A stretch of 11,270 nucleotides of DNA from Anaerolineae bacterium (lineage in GTDB: Bacteria; Chloroflexota; Anaerolineae; J102), in assembly GCA_026992375.1 (NCBI GenBank), contig JALXAF010000439.1:1-11270 (forward strand), given 5' to 3'. This document shows positions 1 through 6,719 of this stretch, one piece after another. The position numbers and the translations under genes are program-made. Numbering within the stretch: position 1 is the stretch's first letter; each line of letters opens with the position of its first letter. The notes below the pieces were generated by a model that searched no databases, was not told where the DNA came from, and saw nothing but the letters and a program-made list of their open reading frames with translations.

Positions 1-1
1 G

Positions 2-82
2 GCCAAGGTGGACTACCTTATGCGTCAACTGCGTCGCTTGGGCTATCAAGTATCCTTGCAGCCCGTACCTATTGCGGCGTGA
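2..82 (+). CDS. C-terminal tail of an unidentified protein (5' end outside window)
   Basis: The reading frame is open from the left edge to a TGA at 80-82 and encodes 26 residues, including VDYLMRQLRRLGYQVSLQP, followed by PVPIAA and the stop. The basic helix plus LGYQVSLQP strand looks like real protein and vaguely recalls C-terminal tails of some transposases. That resemblance is from memory and too short to name a family. The gene lies beyond the left edge. It could also be a chance open frame; only the left-flanking sequence can decide. Confidence 0.4.
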   Translation, partial: AKVDYLMRQLRRLGYQVSLQPVPIAA

Positions 83-190
83 CTTATTCTATTTTCAAAG
101 CAGCCTCTATCAAAATGACGGTCAGGACGTTTTTCGGACGCCCAAACCGGCATCGAAGCTATCATCGGCGATGGATCATAGCGCAGGAGG

Positions 191-1287
191 TCAGTATCGC
201 AAAAATGCGCCAATGTGGGCGTCGTTATTTTCGAGAGGATTATCAGGAGCAAGCACGAAGACCGATGCTCCCTGGGCGATGGCCCGTCGGGCGATGGTGT
301 TGATAGCGCCCACCATCGGGCGCATCTCGCCGCCGCAGAGAGGGCAGACCTCGACGTCGGCCATGGTGAGATAGTTGCAGTGGGCGCAACGACGCACTCT
401 GTTTTCGGGCAGCGTGTAATCTTCGGTGAAAAACAACTGATACACACTGCCATTTTGCAGCGCCTCAAGGGTGGCGTCAAGGCCCAGCACGGCGTCGCCT
501 TTGTTTGCCTGCACGATTAAATCCTCGGCCAGACTGAGGGTGCGACGCTCGTAAGCTTCTTTTGCCAGAGCTTCGGCGCGTTCTCGCACTTCCTGCAACG
601 AAGCGTCGGGCTCCAGGGGCATGGTTCCGATGGTCAACTTCTGCAGATGCTTGGGCAGCATGTTCCGAAACTGGCTGACTGTGTCATGCGCTCCCGCCAG
701 AATCAGTTGCCGCCATCCATATCGACGAGTCAGCGCATCGGCAAGTTCCACGAAGGATTTGAGGTTACTTTTGGCGGCCTCGTCCTCATGCCGCTGATAG
801 CGCGAGGCAGACCATCCGCCCTGATTGTGCCGCTTGACGTCTTCTCCCAGCGCGCCCACGGCCTCTTCCAATGCGCCCAGATGAAAAGAATAGTAGCGAG
901 CGCCTTGCTTGTCGACGGCGACGACGACACCCAGATGCCCGTAAGTGTTCAGCAAATCCACCAATCCACGCACCAACAGGCGACGAGAAAGCATGATCCT
1001 GTTCTTGACCGGCGTTTCCAGCGGGAATACGCGCCAGAAATCGCGTTTCTAGCAGGAGAAGATGACAATGCTCCGGGCCTGACGATCGTACTCCAGATCG
1101 ATGAATCGCTCGATGCGCGTTTTGTCAGCGGCGTCGGTCTCGGGAATGGAGGCAAGGAGATTGCGCAACGTCAGTTTATACGCCTCGGTCGTCGTGCTTC
1201 GGGGATCGATACTGAGATAAAAGCTAGAACTCGATTTTCTTCACCATCGAACGCCACAAGCTCTTGTAAGTCAGCTTCACGGATCAT
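191..1287 (-). pseudogene. Disrupted bacterial eRF1-like (baeRF/Vms1-like) protein gene
   Basis: The - strand starts at ATG 1287-1285 (MIREADLQELVAFDGEENRVL) behind a perfect AGGAGG, but the frame is lost around 1220-1228. The continuation reads YLSIDPRSTTTEAYKLTLRN in a frame consistent with one missing base. An in-frame TAG at 1051-1049 follows, after IVIFSC. Beyond it 267 residues stay open from an internal ATG at 994 to TGA 193-191. This part has the NQGGWSASRYQRHED segment typical of bacterial archaeo-eukaryotic release-factor-like proteins, where eRF1 has its GGQ loop. A C-terminal zinc ribbon (CAHC ... CPLCGG) follows. Intact relatives are ribosome-associated eRF1/Vms1-type proteins, possibly peptidyl-tRNA hydrolases. 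With two lesions I call it a pseudogene. A shortened protein from ATG 994 would lack the N-terminal domain. Sequencing error is the main alternative. Confidence 0.78.
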
Positions 1288-1293
1288 AAAAGT

Positions 1294-1299
1294 CCTCCT
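1294..1299 (-). promoter_or_regulatory. Consensus ribosome binding site of the baeRF-like pseudogene
   Basis: The - strand reads AGGAGG six bases before ATG 1287, a textbook Shine-Dalgarno. It fixes the original start and shows that the open stretch from 994 is only the remainder of a longer gene. Confidence 0.75.
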
Positions 1300-1647
1300 T
1301 TTTTACTTGTGTGGCCTCAGCATCGAAGCCAGAAGAGGTGGATTGCCGTCAAATAAAAAACGGCGACAACCTCAAGACGCATTGCGCCCTGGAGGTGATC
1401 GCCGGATTTCAAGCGAGCAAAGAAGGGGGAGGTGACATGAACATAGCCAGACTATGGGGCAATTGTTCATTATAAAGCGTCAAGCCCATCTAGATACAGA
1501 TTAACAGGTATTATTTTCTTGTCACGGAGATTTTTGGCGCGCTGGATTTCGCTATGGCTATGGATAGATCACCCGGAAACGTTCACACCCCCCTAAAAAT
1601 TACTTTCTGTTCAGCGAACAACTTCGCCTCCATTGTAAAAAGGTCAT

Positions 1648-1680
1648 TTCACCACAGAGACATGGAGGACGCGGAGAAAA
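1648..1680 (+). repeat. Degenerate ACAGAG-type dispersed repeat
   Basis: The stretch contains ACCACAGAGACATGGAGGAC followed by GCGGAGAAAA. It looks like a decayed copy of the ACCACAGAGACACAGAGG-type purine-rich repeat found between genes in many bacterial genomes. Only one copy is in this window, so repeat status rests on recognition of the motif. Confidence 0.4.
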
Positions 1681-1796
1681 TAGTAGCATGGTTTATGAAC
1701 ATTCGACATTTGGCCAGAACGCCCGGCTGGCCCCAACTCATTTAGGCGCTTAATGCATCGAGATCGAGAAAAAGTTACCGATCTTTGTAGCAAGCC

Positions 1797-1863
1797 GCAG
1801 GTTGCAGGTTCAGCGCTGTCGACGAAATTACGTTGCACCTGCTACTTGCCACTTGCGACCTGC
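1797..1863. repeat. Inverted repeat of GCAGGT-type short repeats
   Basis: GCAGGTTGCAGGT at 1797-1809 pairs along its full 13 bases with ACTTGCGACCTGC at 1851-1863 (two G-T pairs), across a 41-base loop. The right side also carries GCACCTGCTACTTGCCACTT, more units of the same kind. This looks like a dispersed repeat in inverted arrangement. There is no T-run, so it is not an obvious terminator. Confidence 0.5.
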
Positions 1864-1966
1864 CCCGCAGGGGCCACATCCTCTTAGCACGGTCTCGGAC
1901 GATGCGTAGCATCTTATCAATAGAATCTCAGCTCACTGAGCAAAAAATGTCTCATGCAAAGACGTA

Positions 1967-1998
1967 GAGGCAAAAGAGGTAAATAAAAACTTTGCCTC
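1967..1998. repeat. Short hairpin of GCAAAG-type repeats
   Basis: GAGGCAAA at 1967-1974 is the exact reverse complement of TTTGCCTC at 1991-1998, with a 16-base A-rich loop. GCAAAGACG just before it belongs to the same GCAAAGACGC-style family common in intergenic DNA. No function is visible. Confidence 0.45.
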
Positions 1999-2333
1999 CT
2001 GGCGACCCCTCGGCGAGGCCCTTCATCTCGTCCAGGACAGACTCAGGACATGCTTTACGTGAGAACAGCTTTTTGGTTTGTCAGGGGTAGGACGCGCCCA
2101 AATCAAATCGTTCTGCATGGTGTGCGCATGACGTTCTGGAATGCAGAAAGGCCCGCATATCTTGCAAGTTGTCAAATACCGAAGGGCATATTACAATGAA
2201 TTAACTGTAATTGCTAATAACTATACAGGTCATTGTGAGCAAACGCATGCCAAAGCAAAGCCATCCATTATATTGTCCCGCGTTATACGTAAAACCCTTC
2301 GGCTTTGCATGAGGTCTCATCACCACTTTTTGT

Positions 2334-2419
2334 CACGACGACACGAATAAGACGATGGCACGAAGTGTTTTTCTTTATTTTTCTCTTCGCGTCTTCGAAA
2401 AACTTCGAGCCTTCGTGGC
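2334..2419. repeat. Opposed CACGAAG-type degenerate repeats
   Basis: The left block (2334-2365) carries CACGA units on the + strand: CACGACGACACGAATAAGAC and then GGCACGAAG. The right block (2384-2419) carries the reverse complement: CTCTTCGCGTCTTCG and then GCCTTCGTGGC. Together they form a loose inverted pair of a dispersed repeat type. Confidence 0.45.
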
Positions 2420-2440
2420 TTTTTGAGGCTTAAAGTCGAG

Positions 2441-2485
2441 CACGTTAGCAGTTGCTCTGCTTTGTTCTGGGCAGGCTGTCTAACA
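2441..2485. repeat. Imperfect inverted repeat, copy 1 (CACGTTAGCAGT ... GTCTAACA)
   Basis: CACGTTAGCAGT at 2441-2452 is followed by GTCTAACA at 2478-2485. Inside them GTTAGCAG and CTG-T-CTAAC can pair with a one-base bulge. Both conserved blocks recur in the same order at 2529-2558, so the element is duplicated upstream of the response regulator gene. Confidence 0.5.
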
Positions 2486-2528
2486 CTTTTATCCGTGTTT
2501 CTTTCTGTCCGTGTCGGATGAGCAAGGC

Positions 2529-2558
2529 CACGTTAGCAGTCACCTTCATGGTCTAACA
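2529..2558. promoter_or_regulatory. Imperfect inverted repeat, copy 2, candidate operator of the response regulator gene
   Basis: The identical 12-mer CACGTTAGCAGT (2529-2540) and 8-mer GTCTAACA (2551-2558) form GTTAG-N16-CTAAC. This copy overlaps the -35 of the candidate promoter at 2545-2573. It starts 88 bp after copy 1. An operator is an inference from position and duplication; a remnant of a repeated element is the alternative. Confidence 0.4.
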
Positions 2559-2573
2559 TGTGAGCATTATAGA
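2545..2573 (+). promoter_or_regulatory. Candidate promoter of the NarL-type response regulator
   Basis: TTCATG, a 17-base spacer and TATAGA lie 32 bases before the ATG at 2605. The match to the sigma-70 consensus is moderate (three of six and four of six). Overlap with the inverted repeat suggests a regulated promoter. Confidence 0.35.
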
Positions 2574-2604
2574 CGTCTTTTCGCCCCACTAGATATCGAA
2601 ATTT

Positions 2605-3249
2605 ATGATTCGCGTTATTCTCGCTGACGATCATCCCGTTGTGCGGGCGGGCATACGAATGGCGCTTGCCCAAAATGAGGATATTGATATCCTGGGAGAA
2701 GCAGGGACGACGGAGGAAGTTTTGCTGATGGTGGAGCAAAATAAACCGGACGTCTTGTTGTTGGATGCAGTTCTGCCGGGCATGCGAACCAAAGCGCTGG
2801 TGCAAGCGTTGTTGCGGCTGCGGCCCCGCCTGCACATCTTGATCTTATCGGCTTACAAAGACCAGAGATTGGTGATGGGGCTTTTGCGGGCGGGCGTAGA
2901 GGGTTACCTTCTCAAGGAAGAATCTATGGATGACATTGCAACTGCAATAAGGGATGTAATGAAGGGTAAAAAATGGTTCAGCACAGATATTGTGAATATG
3001 CTTCAGCAGGTTGCGCTGGGAGAGGTGTCGCCGTCATCAACGTCTAACCCCCTGGAAACATTGACTGCGAGAGAAAAAGAGGTGCTGGAACTTATGGTGC
3101 AGGGAATGAACAATGCAGCCATTGCACAAACGCTATTTATAAGTATGCGGACGGTCAAATTTCATGTAGGAAACATCTACGGTAAGTTGGGGGTCGATAA
3201 TCGTACAGATGCGGTGCTGCTGGCGTTGAAATATCGCGAAAATCAATAA
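2605..3249 (+). CDS. NarL/FixJ-family DNA-binding response regulator
   Basis: A 214-residue two-component regulator. Residues 1-120 form a receiver with the acidic pair D8/D9, phospho-acceptor D54 (in LLLDAVLPG), S82 and K104. Residues 151-205 form a LuxR-type helix-turn-helix (LTAREKEVLELMVQG ... TVKFHVGNIYGKLG). All catalytic residues are present, so phosphorylation-controlled DNA binding is expected. The start is the first ATG of the domain; there is no good Shine-Dalgarno, so initiation may be weak. No histidine kinase is adjacent. It lies upstream of the peptide cassette on the same strand, and that cassette's promoter has repeated TACYTGAG-like half-sites, so I infer it may regulate the cassette. 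ComA, the regulator in the ComQXPA system, belongs to the same family. Confidence 0.93.
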   Translation: MIRVILADDHPVVRAGIRMALAQNEDIDILGEAGTTEEVLLMVEQNKPDVLLLDAVLPGMRTKALVQALLRLRPRLHILILSAYKDQRLVMGLLRAGVEGYLLKEESMDDIATAIRDVMKGKKWFSTDIVNMLQQVALGEVSPSSTSNPLETLTAREKEVLELMVQGMNNAAIAQTLFISMRTVKFHVGNIYGKLGVDNRTDAVLLALKYRENQ

Positions 3250-3606
3250 TCCGGGCTTCGGCGAAAAAAACGCCAGCCAAAGCGACATTAAATTCCTGCA
3301 TCACCGTACTCAGCCGTAAACCATCAAGGGGTATATGATCGTCGGCAACGTTGGTCAAAATTTTATATGTTGTGGGATTTATCACACAGAGGATTGAGGT
3401 TTTGGGGTGTTCCGCGAGCGCCGCCGCAAGGCTGGGCGATTCTGTCCTTTGTCTGCGTTTCGCGGGACGAAAGACATGGGATGCCCTGCCAGATATCCGA
3501 AGTCTACAATGGCGGCCGCCATTACGCCCTCCTGAAACCTGGTTGTTCGAATCAAAATGGCGATGTTGTAAAGACAGTTTCTCTCGTCAGAATGGCTGAT
3601 CCTGTC
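3250..3606. other. Unassigned spacer between regulator and peptide cassette
   Basis: No supportable gene. Two open frames look mildly protein-like but have no ribosome binding site. One on the - strand runs 3385-3155 from a GTG and ends inside the regulator gene. One on the + strand runs 3367-3621 and ends inside the palindrome. A small GGCG-A7-CGCC hairpin (3260-3274) just after the regulator stop is too weak to call a terminator. The region may hold remnants of a decayed gene. Confidence 0.5.
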
Positions 3607-3636
3607 CTCAAGTACAGGTAAAAAACTGTACCTGAG
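3607..3636. promoter_or_regulatory. Palindrome upstream of the cassette promoter (candidate activator site)
   Basis: CTCAAGTACAG (3607-3617), an eight-base A-rich centre and CTGTACCTGAG (3626-3636) form an 11-bp inverted repeat with one mismatch. The outer eight bases of each arm are the half-sites CTCAAGTA and TACCTGAG. The element ends four bases before the -35 hexamer, where activators normally bind. NarL/LuxR-type proteins bind inverted half-sites of this size, so the 2605 regulator is the obvious candidate. Confidence 0.55.
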
Positions 3637-3640
3637 TCCG

Positions 3641-3668
3641 TTGAAGATTGGGAGAAAAACACTATACT
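3641..3668 (+). promoter_or_regulatory. Sigma-70-like promoter of the precursor peptide and cassette
   Basis: TTGAAG at 3641-3646, a 16-base spacer and TATACT at 3663-3668. Transcription would start near 3675, giving an untranslated leader of about 78 bases before the precursor ATG. This is the best promoter match in the window. It sits between two palindromes with the same half-site. Confidence 0.6.
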
Positions 3669-3686
3669 GGAGATGTACGCAACACT

Positions 3687-3704
3687 TACTCGAGCGCTCA
3701 AGTA
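3687..3704. promoter_or_regulatory. 18-bp palindrome in the cassette leader (candidate operator)
   Basis: TACTCGAGCGCTCAAGTA is a near-perfect palindrome with one mismatched pair, about 12-29 bases after the predicted transcription start. Its right arm CTCAAGTA is identical to the left arm of the upstream palindrome. Downstream placement fits repression or autoregulation by the same protein. A simple RNA stem in the leader is the alternative. Confidence 0.45.
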
Positions 3705-3752
3705 AACCCATCCATCTTTTTCCATCCAACATTCTTCACGGAGGTTCTTACC

Positions 3753-3878
3753 ATGACGTACATCGATCTCACCGACCTGGAAGCCATCGAAGAGACTGCC
3801 CTGCAAGCCGCTACTCCGGAATGGGGCGGCCTGGTCTGCGCCGGCGGCGCCTGTGGCCTGATCTGCATTGGTTTGTAG
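3753..3878 (+). CDS. Cys-containing RiPP precursor peptide (candidate)
   Basis: A 41-residue peptide starting at an ATG eight bases after GGAGG (3740-3744). Residues 1-20 are acidic and helix-forming (MTYIDLTDLEAIEETALQAA), like a leader. Residues 21-41 form a short Gly-rich hydrophobic tail with C29, C34 and C38 (C-X4-C-X3-C) and W24. It is the first gene after a good promoter and is followed by a strong hairpin, then a radical SAM/SPASM enzyme, an M50 protease and an ABC transporter. This is the classic setting of a precursor with Cys-derived thioether crosslinks (sactipeptide or ranthipeptide type). The cleavage site cannot be read from sequence; I infer the core begins near T21-G26. No named precursor family was recognised. 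Confidence 0.85.
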   Translation: MTYIDLTDLEAIEETALQAATPEWGGLVCAGGACGLICIGL

Positions 3879-3902
3879 TATAAGGTAGTCGCCAACACCT
3901 GG

Positions 3903-3945
3903 GGAGCCAGCAAACAAAGCTCCGAAGGCTTCGTTTGCTGGCTCC
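3903..3945 (+). terminator. Strong hairpin after the precursor (partial terminator or mRNA-stabilising stem)
   Basis: GGAGCCAGCAAAC (3903-3915) pairs perfectly with GTTTGCTGGCTCC (3933-3945), and the stem continues inward with AAGC/GCTT after one mismatch. The tail CTTCTTTATT is only moderately T-rich, so termination is probably partial. Such stems after a peptide gene let the precursor be made in excess over its enzymes and protect its transcript. Confidence 0.7.
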
Positions 3946-4020
3946 AGCACCTTCTTTATTCTACTATCATTCGCCAATCTTGCCAACTTCTTCAAAGCGG
4001 CGATAGCCAGAGAGAGCGCC

Positions 4021-5283
4021 ATGATTAAGCCATTCCTCCTGTCGACAATCATCATTTTCGCCTTCACTCTTGTCTCATGCACCAGGGCTGAAACGACTGC
4101 AACACAGCCCCTGCCAGGGATGTTGCAAGCACAGCAAATTCATGAAGTTGCGCTTCCCGGGGGCGGACAAATCCTGTCGCAGGTTGGAGAAGGCGTCCTG
4201 TTCTTGGGCTCCCAACTCCAGCGAACGCCGACCCGTTATGTTGTTTTCTACGATGCTGTTCAAAAACGGCAGTTATGGGACGCAACACTTCCTGGCTCTG
4301 CAATCAAGGCTATTCATTTGCCTGGCGGTGATTTCATCCTAGTCACGATACAGGAAAAAGGCAATGCTCATCTCCTGCGACTGGACGGCGAGACAGGCGC
4401 TATTCTCTGGGATGTTCCTTACGCAAATCCGACGCTCGATGCGCTATGGCGGGAGGATATGAAAGATATGCTTGTCAGCGATGGCGTTAGTCTATGGCAA
4501 GTCGCCCCACGAGACGGCCGCCAGATGGCGCTTCTGGCCACCGGATTGGGCCAGAGTCTCCATCCCGATAGCGTTGTCCTCGCTCGTTCTGTGGATGATC
4601 CGCAAACTTTGTATCTGAGTAACAACAGTATGTTGCTGGCTCTCAATCTTAAAGGTGGGCAGGCGATGGAGACCTGGCGTTTCAGTAGCGCCAAGTTTAT
4701 TGCCCAATTATTGCCTGTCCATTTCTTCAGCGGAGAACAGGGCGTCATTGCCCTGGCGCACAGCAATGTCTATTTCGTCGACGCCGCAGGAAAACTAGCG
4801 TGGCATATCAAAAACAAAGACATCAACTATACGGCCATAGCCCTGCCCAATGCCCAGGAGACGGAGTGGGTGGTCTTCGGCAACTTCGTCAAGGGGATTT
4901 ATGTGGTTGACGCCCACGGACAAAGGGCGCATCAACCCTTGCCTGGCGGCAATGTCCGCATCCTGGGAATTCCGGTTCCCATTCCCAAAAACATTCTTCT
5001 GGGCGGCATCAGGGCTACGTCCTCCGCAGCGGGCGCATTCCCCGGTTACCTGTTGGCCACGCGTAGTCTGGATAATGTTTTTGTTTACCAACTTTCGCCA
5101 ACAGGCAAGCTTTCTCTCATCGCCGAATCACCAGTCAACCCTGGAGGTGAAGAGATGGGAACCCTCATTCAACAAGCCCAGAGCAATCCCAATTATCCTC
5201 CCTTTTTCTTGGATGACTATCTGGCGGTTTCGCAAGCTAATGGCATCACTCAGTTCACCCTGACCCTCGAAGGAGGCTCTTGA
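4021..5283 (+). CDS. Lipoprotein with PQQ/WD-like beta-propeller repeats
   Basis: A 420-residue protein with a lipoprotein signal: positive start, hydrophobic residues 4-18, lipobox LVSC with C20 as lipidation site. The rest shows repeating beta-strand units of the kind RYVVFYDAVQKRQLWDATLP and HLLRLDGETGAILWDVPY, typical of PQQ-like (quinoprotein-type) propellers that bind proteins or ligands on the outer face of the membrane. No catalytic motif is seen. It sits between the precursor and the radical SAM gene. Its stop lies just before the next ATG, and the next ribosome site (AGGAGG 5271-5276) lies inside its last codons, so expression is coupled. By position it could be an immunity, sensing or chaperone lipoprotein for the exported peptide; that role is inferred. 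Only a weak AGAGAG precedes the ATG. Confidence 0.85.
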   Translation: MIKPFLLSTIIIFAFTLVSCTRAETTATQPLPGMLQAQQIHEVALPGGGQILSQVGEGVLFLGSQLQRTPTRYVVFYDAVQKRQLWDATLPGSAIKAIHLPGGDFILVTIQEKGNAHLLRLDGETGAILWDVPYANPTLDALWREDMKDMLVSDGVSLWQVAPRDGRQMALLATGLGQSLHPDSVVLARSVDDPQTLYLSNNSMLLALNLKGGQAMETWRFSSAKFIAQLLPVHFFSGEQGVIALAHSNVYFVDAAGKLAWHIKNKDINYTAIALPNAQETEWVVFGNFVKGIYVVDAHGQRAHQPLPGGNVRILGIPVPIPKNILLGGIRATSSAAGAFPGYLLATRSLDNVFVYQLSPTGKLSLIAESPVNPGGEEMGTLIQQAQSNPNYPPFFLDDYLAVSQANGITQFTLTLEGGS

Positions 5284-5285
5284 CC

Positions 5286-6719
5286 ATGTCGATCCTGTTG
5301 CAGGAACTCCATGCATTCCATGGCAATGACGGACATCATTTCATTTTCGATCCAGAAAGTATGGTCTTTTTCCAAAGTGACGATCAAACATTTCAATACA
5401 TCCGTCGCAATCGCGGTGGATCGTCCAGTGGACAAACCGTCCCCGCAAATGGGAGATCCAGCCAGTTTCAGCAGATGGAGGATGTATTGCTGAAAGAGCG
5501 GGCCAGGGTGTCGCAACGCTACCAGCGGGCCAGCACGGGCAAGCACACCATCAGTCGGCTTACCATTCTCACCACCACCGCATGTAATCTGAACTGCACC
5601 TACTGCTATGCTGATGGCGGCGCTTATGGAGGCCCGGTCAATCGCCTTTCGGCGAGCAACGCCAGTACAGCCATCCGCAACATCCTGGATTATTACAAAG
5701 GCATTGACGCCATTCAGTTTTTTGGCGGCGAACCTTTGCTCAACCCCGGTCTTATCGAAAGCGTTTGTCGGGACTGCGAAACGATGTTCGCTCAGGGGAA
5801 GATGCCCAATTTGCCCAGGTTTGGAGCCACCAGTAATGGCACCATCTGGAACGAGCGCATCGCCAGTTTGCTGAAACGTTATAAGATATCCCTCAACATC
5901 AGCATCGATGGCCCTCAGGAGGTGCATGATCGCTCTCGTATCGATGTCAAAGGCAATGGGAGCTTTCATCGGGTTTTTCGCACCCTTGAGGCTCTGAAGG
6001 AGCATGAAATTCCATTTTCGGTCGAGGTGACTTACAACACTATCACCATGCGCGCCGGTTACAGCGTATGGGACATCATTAGTTTCCTGGCCGAGCATGA
6101 CATCTATCATCCGCACATCGTGCCAGCGGCCTTCGCACCCACAGATGGCAATCGATGGACTCCCCCGGAGCGAAAGCAACTGGCCCAGCACTATCGAGAG
6201 GCGACGCAACGAGCTGTCGCTTCACTGGTCGAAGGAAAACCGATGCTCTTTTCCTACATCACAGGCATTCTGCAACCACTTTTGCTCAAGATTCCGCAGC
6301 CTTTGGTCTGCGCCGCGGGCGTTCATGATCTCGCCATTGACACCGCTGGCAATATCTACCCCTGCTTCATGTTCATTGGCCAGGATGAATTCATTCAACA
6401 CTCCGCATTGCAATCGCTGGATGATGACGATTATCGTCGACGAGGACATGATTTTTATCTACAAAACGCCAAGGAGCATCGTTCCTCTTGCGAAAATTGC
6501 TGGGCCCGCAATATCTGCACCAGTTGTCTGGGGATGCACCAGATCGAAAACGGTCGTCTCGACGGCAAAACCATCAACTGCCTCATCATCCAGACGGTGG
6601 CAGAAACGCTGATGACCGAACTGGCTCGTTTGCAACAAACTCCCGCCCAGTGGAAGCGTTTTGTGGACAACTATCGCAGCTTTCGCTTAGGCTCCGCCCA
6701 ACCTATCGAGATATGCTGA
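5286..6719 (+). CDS. Radical SAM/SPASM peptide maturase
   Basis: A 477-residue enzyme starting at ATG 5286, nine bases after AGGAGG. An upstream in-frame TTG at 5280 is too close to that site. N-terminal residues 1-90 resemble the substrate-facing region of peptide maturases (FIFDPESMVFFQ). The radical SAM core has the cluster motif C100-X3-C104-X2-C107 (TTACNLNCTYCYAD), the GGEP SAM-binding motif at 147-150, and SIDGP at 206-210. The C-terminal SPASM domain has C342, C360 (in GNIYPC), C402, C405, C411, C414 and C432, enough for two auxiliary iron-sulfur clusters; the last residue, C477, is an extra Cys. Such enzymes crosslink Cys sulfur to carbon atoms or otherwise modify ribosomal peptides. 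The obvious substrate is the three-Cys peptide at 3753. Its stop overlaps the next start (TGATG). Confidence 0.93.
   Translation: MSILLQELHAFHGNDGHHFIFDPESMVFFQSDDQTFQYIRRNRGGSSSGQTVPANGRSSQFQQMEDVLLKERARVSQRYQRASTGKHTISRLTILTTTACNLNCTYCYADGGAYGGPVNRLSASNASTAIRNILDYYKGIDAIQFFGGEPLLNPGLIESVCRDCETMFAQGKMPNLPRFGATSNGTIWNERIASLLKRYKISLNISIDGPQEVHDRSRIDVKGNGSFHRVFRTLEALKEHEIPFSVEVTYNTITMRAGYSVWDIISFLAEHDIYHPHIVPAAFAPTDGNRWTPPERKQLAQHYREATQRAVASLVEGKPMLFSYITGILQPLLLKIPQPLVCAAGVHDLAIDTAGNIYPCFMFIGQDEFIQHSALQSLDDDDYRRRGHDFYLQNAKEHRSSCENCWARNICTSCLGMHQIENGRLDGKTINCLIIQTVAETLMTELARLQQTPAQWKRFVDNYRSFRLGSAQPIEIC

Larger units (their letters stand above)
1288..2604. other. Long intergenic region, no convincing gene
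   Basis: About 1.3 kb without a supportable coding region on either strand. The short open frames here (up to about 69 codons) lack ribosome binding sites and protein-like composition. What can be seen is a set of degenerate short repeats and hairpins, listed separately, with a duplicated inverted repeat and a candidate promoter at the right end. No tRNA, CRISPR array or transposase remnant was recognised. Confidence 0.6.

Noticed and set aside
1049..1051. In-frame TAG in the baeRF-like gene as possible recoding (readthrough or pyrrolysine)
   Set aside because: A frameshift lies in the same gene, no recoding element is seen, and decay explains both lesions more simply.
647..1435. 262-codon open frame on the + strand
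   Set aside because: Antisense to the baeRF-like relic, whose family motifs and ribosome site are on the other strand; composition is not protein-like.
1554..1745. 63-codon + strand frame in the left intergenic region
   Set aside because: It overlaps a degenerate repeat, lacks a ribosome site and shows no protein-like pattern.
3155..3385. Open frame on the - strand (76 codons) with a protein-like stretch DDHIPLDGLRLSTVMQEFNV
   Set aside because: It starts at a GTG without ribosome site, ends inside the response regulator gene and matches no family I recognise. A fragment of a decayed gene is possible but not supportable.
3367..3621. 84-codon open frame on the + strand before the cassette promoter
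   Set aside because: No Shine-Dalgarno, no recognised domain, and it ends inside the palindromic control element.
3552..4082. 176-codon - strand frame across the precursor region
   Set aside because: It runs through the promoter, precursor and hairpin in antisense and has no family signature.
5250..6209. 319-codon open frame on the - strand opposite the radical SAM gene
   Set aside because: It lies wholly antisense to a gene with clear motifs, mirrors its codon pattern and has no recognisable domain or ribosome site.
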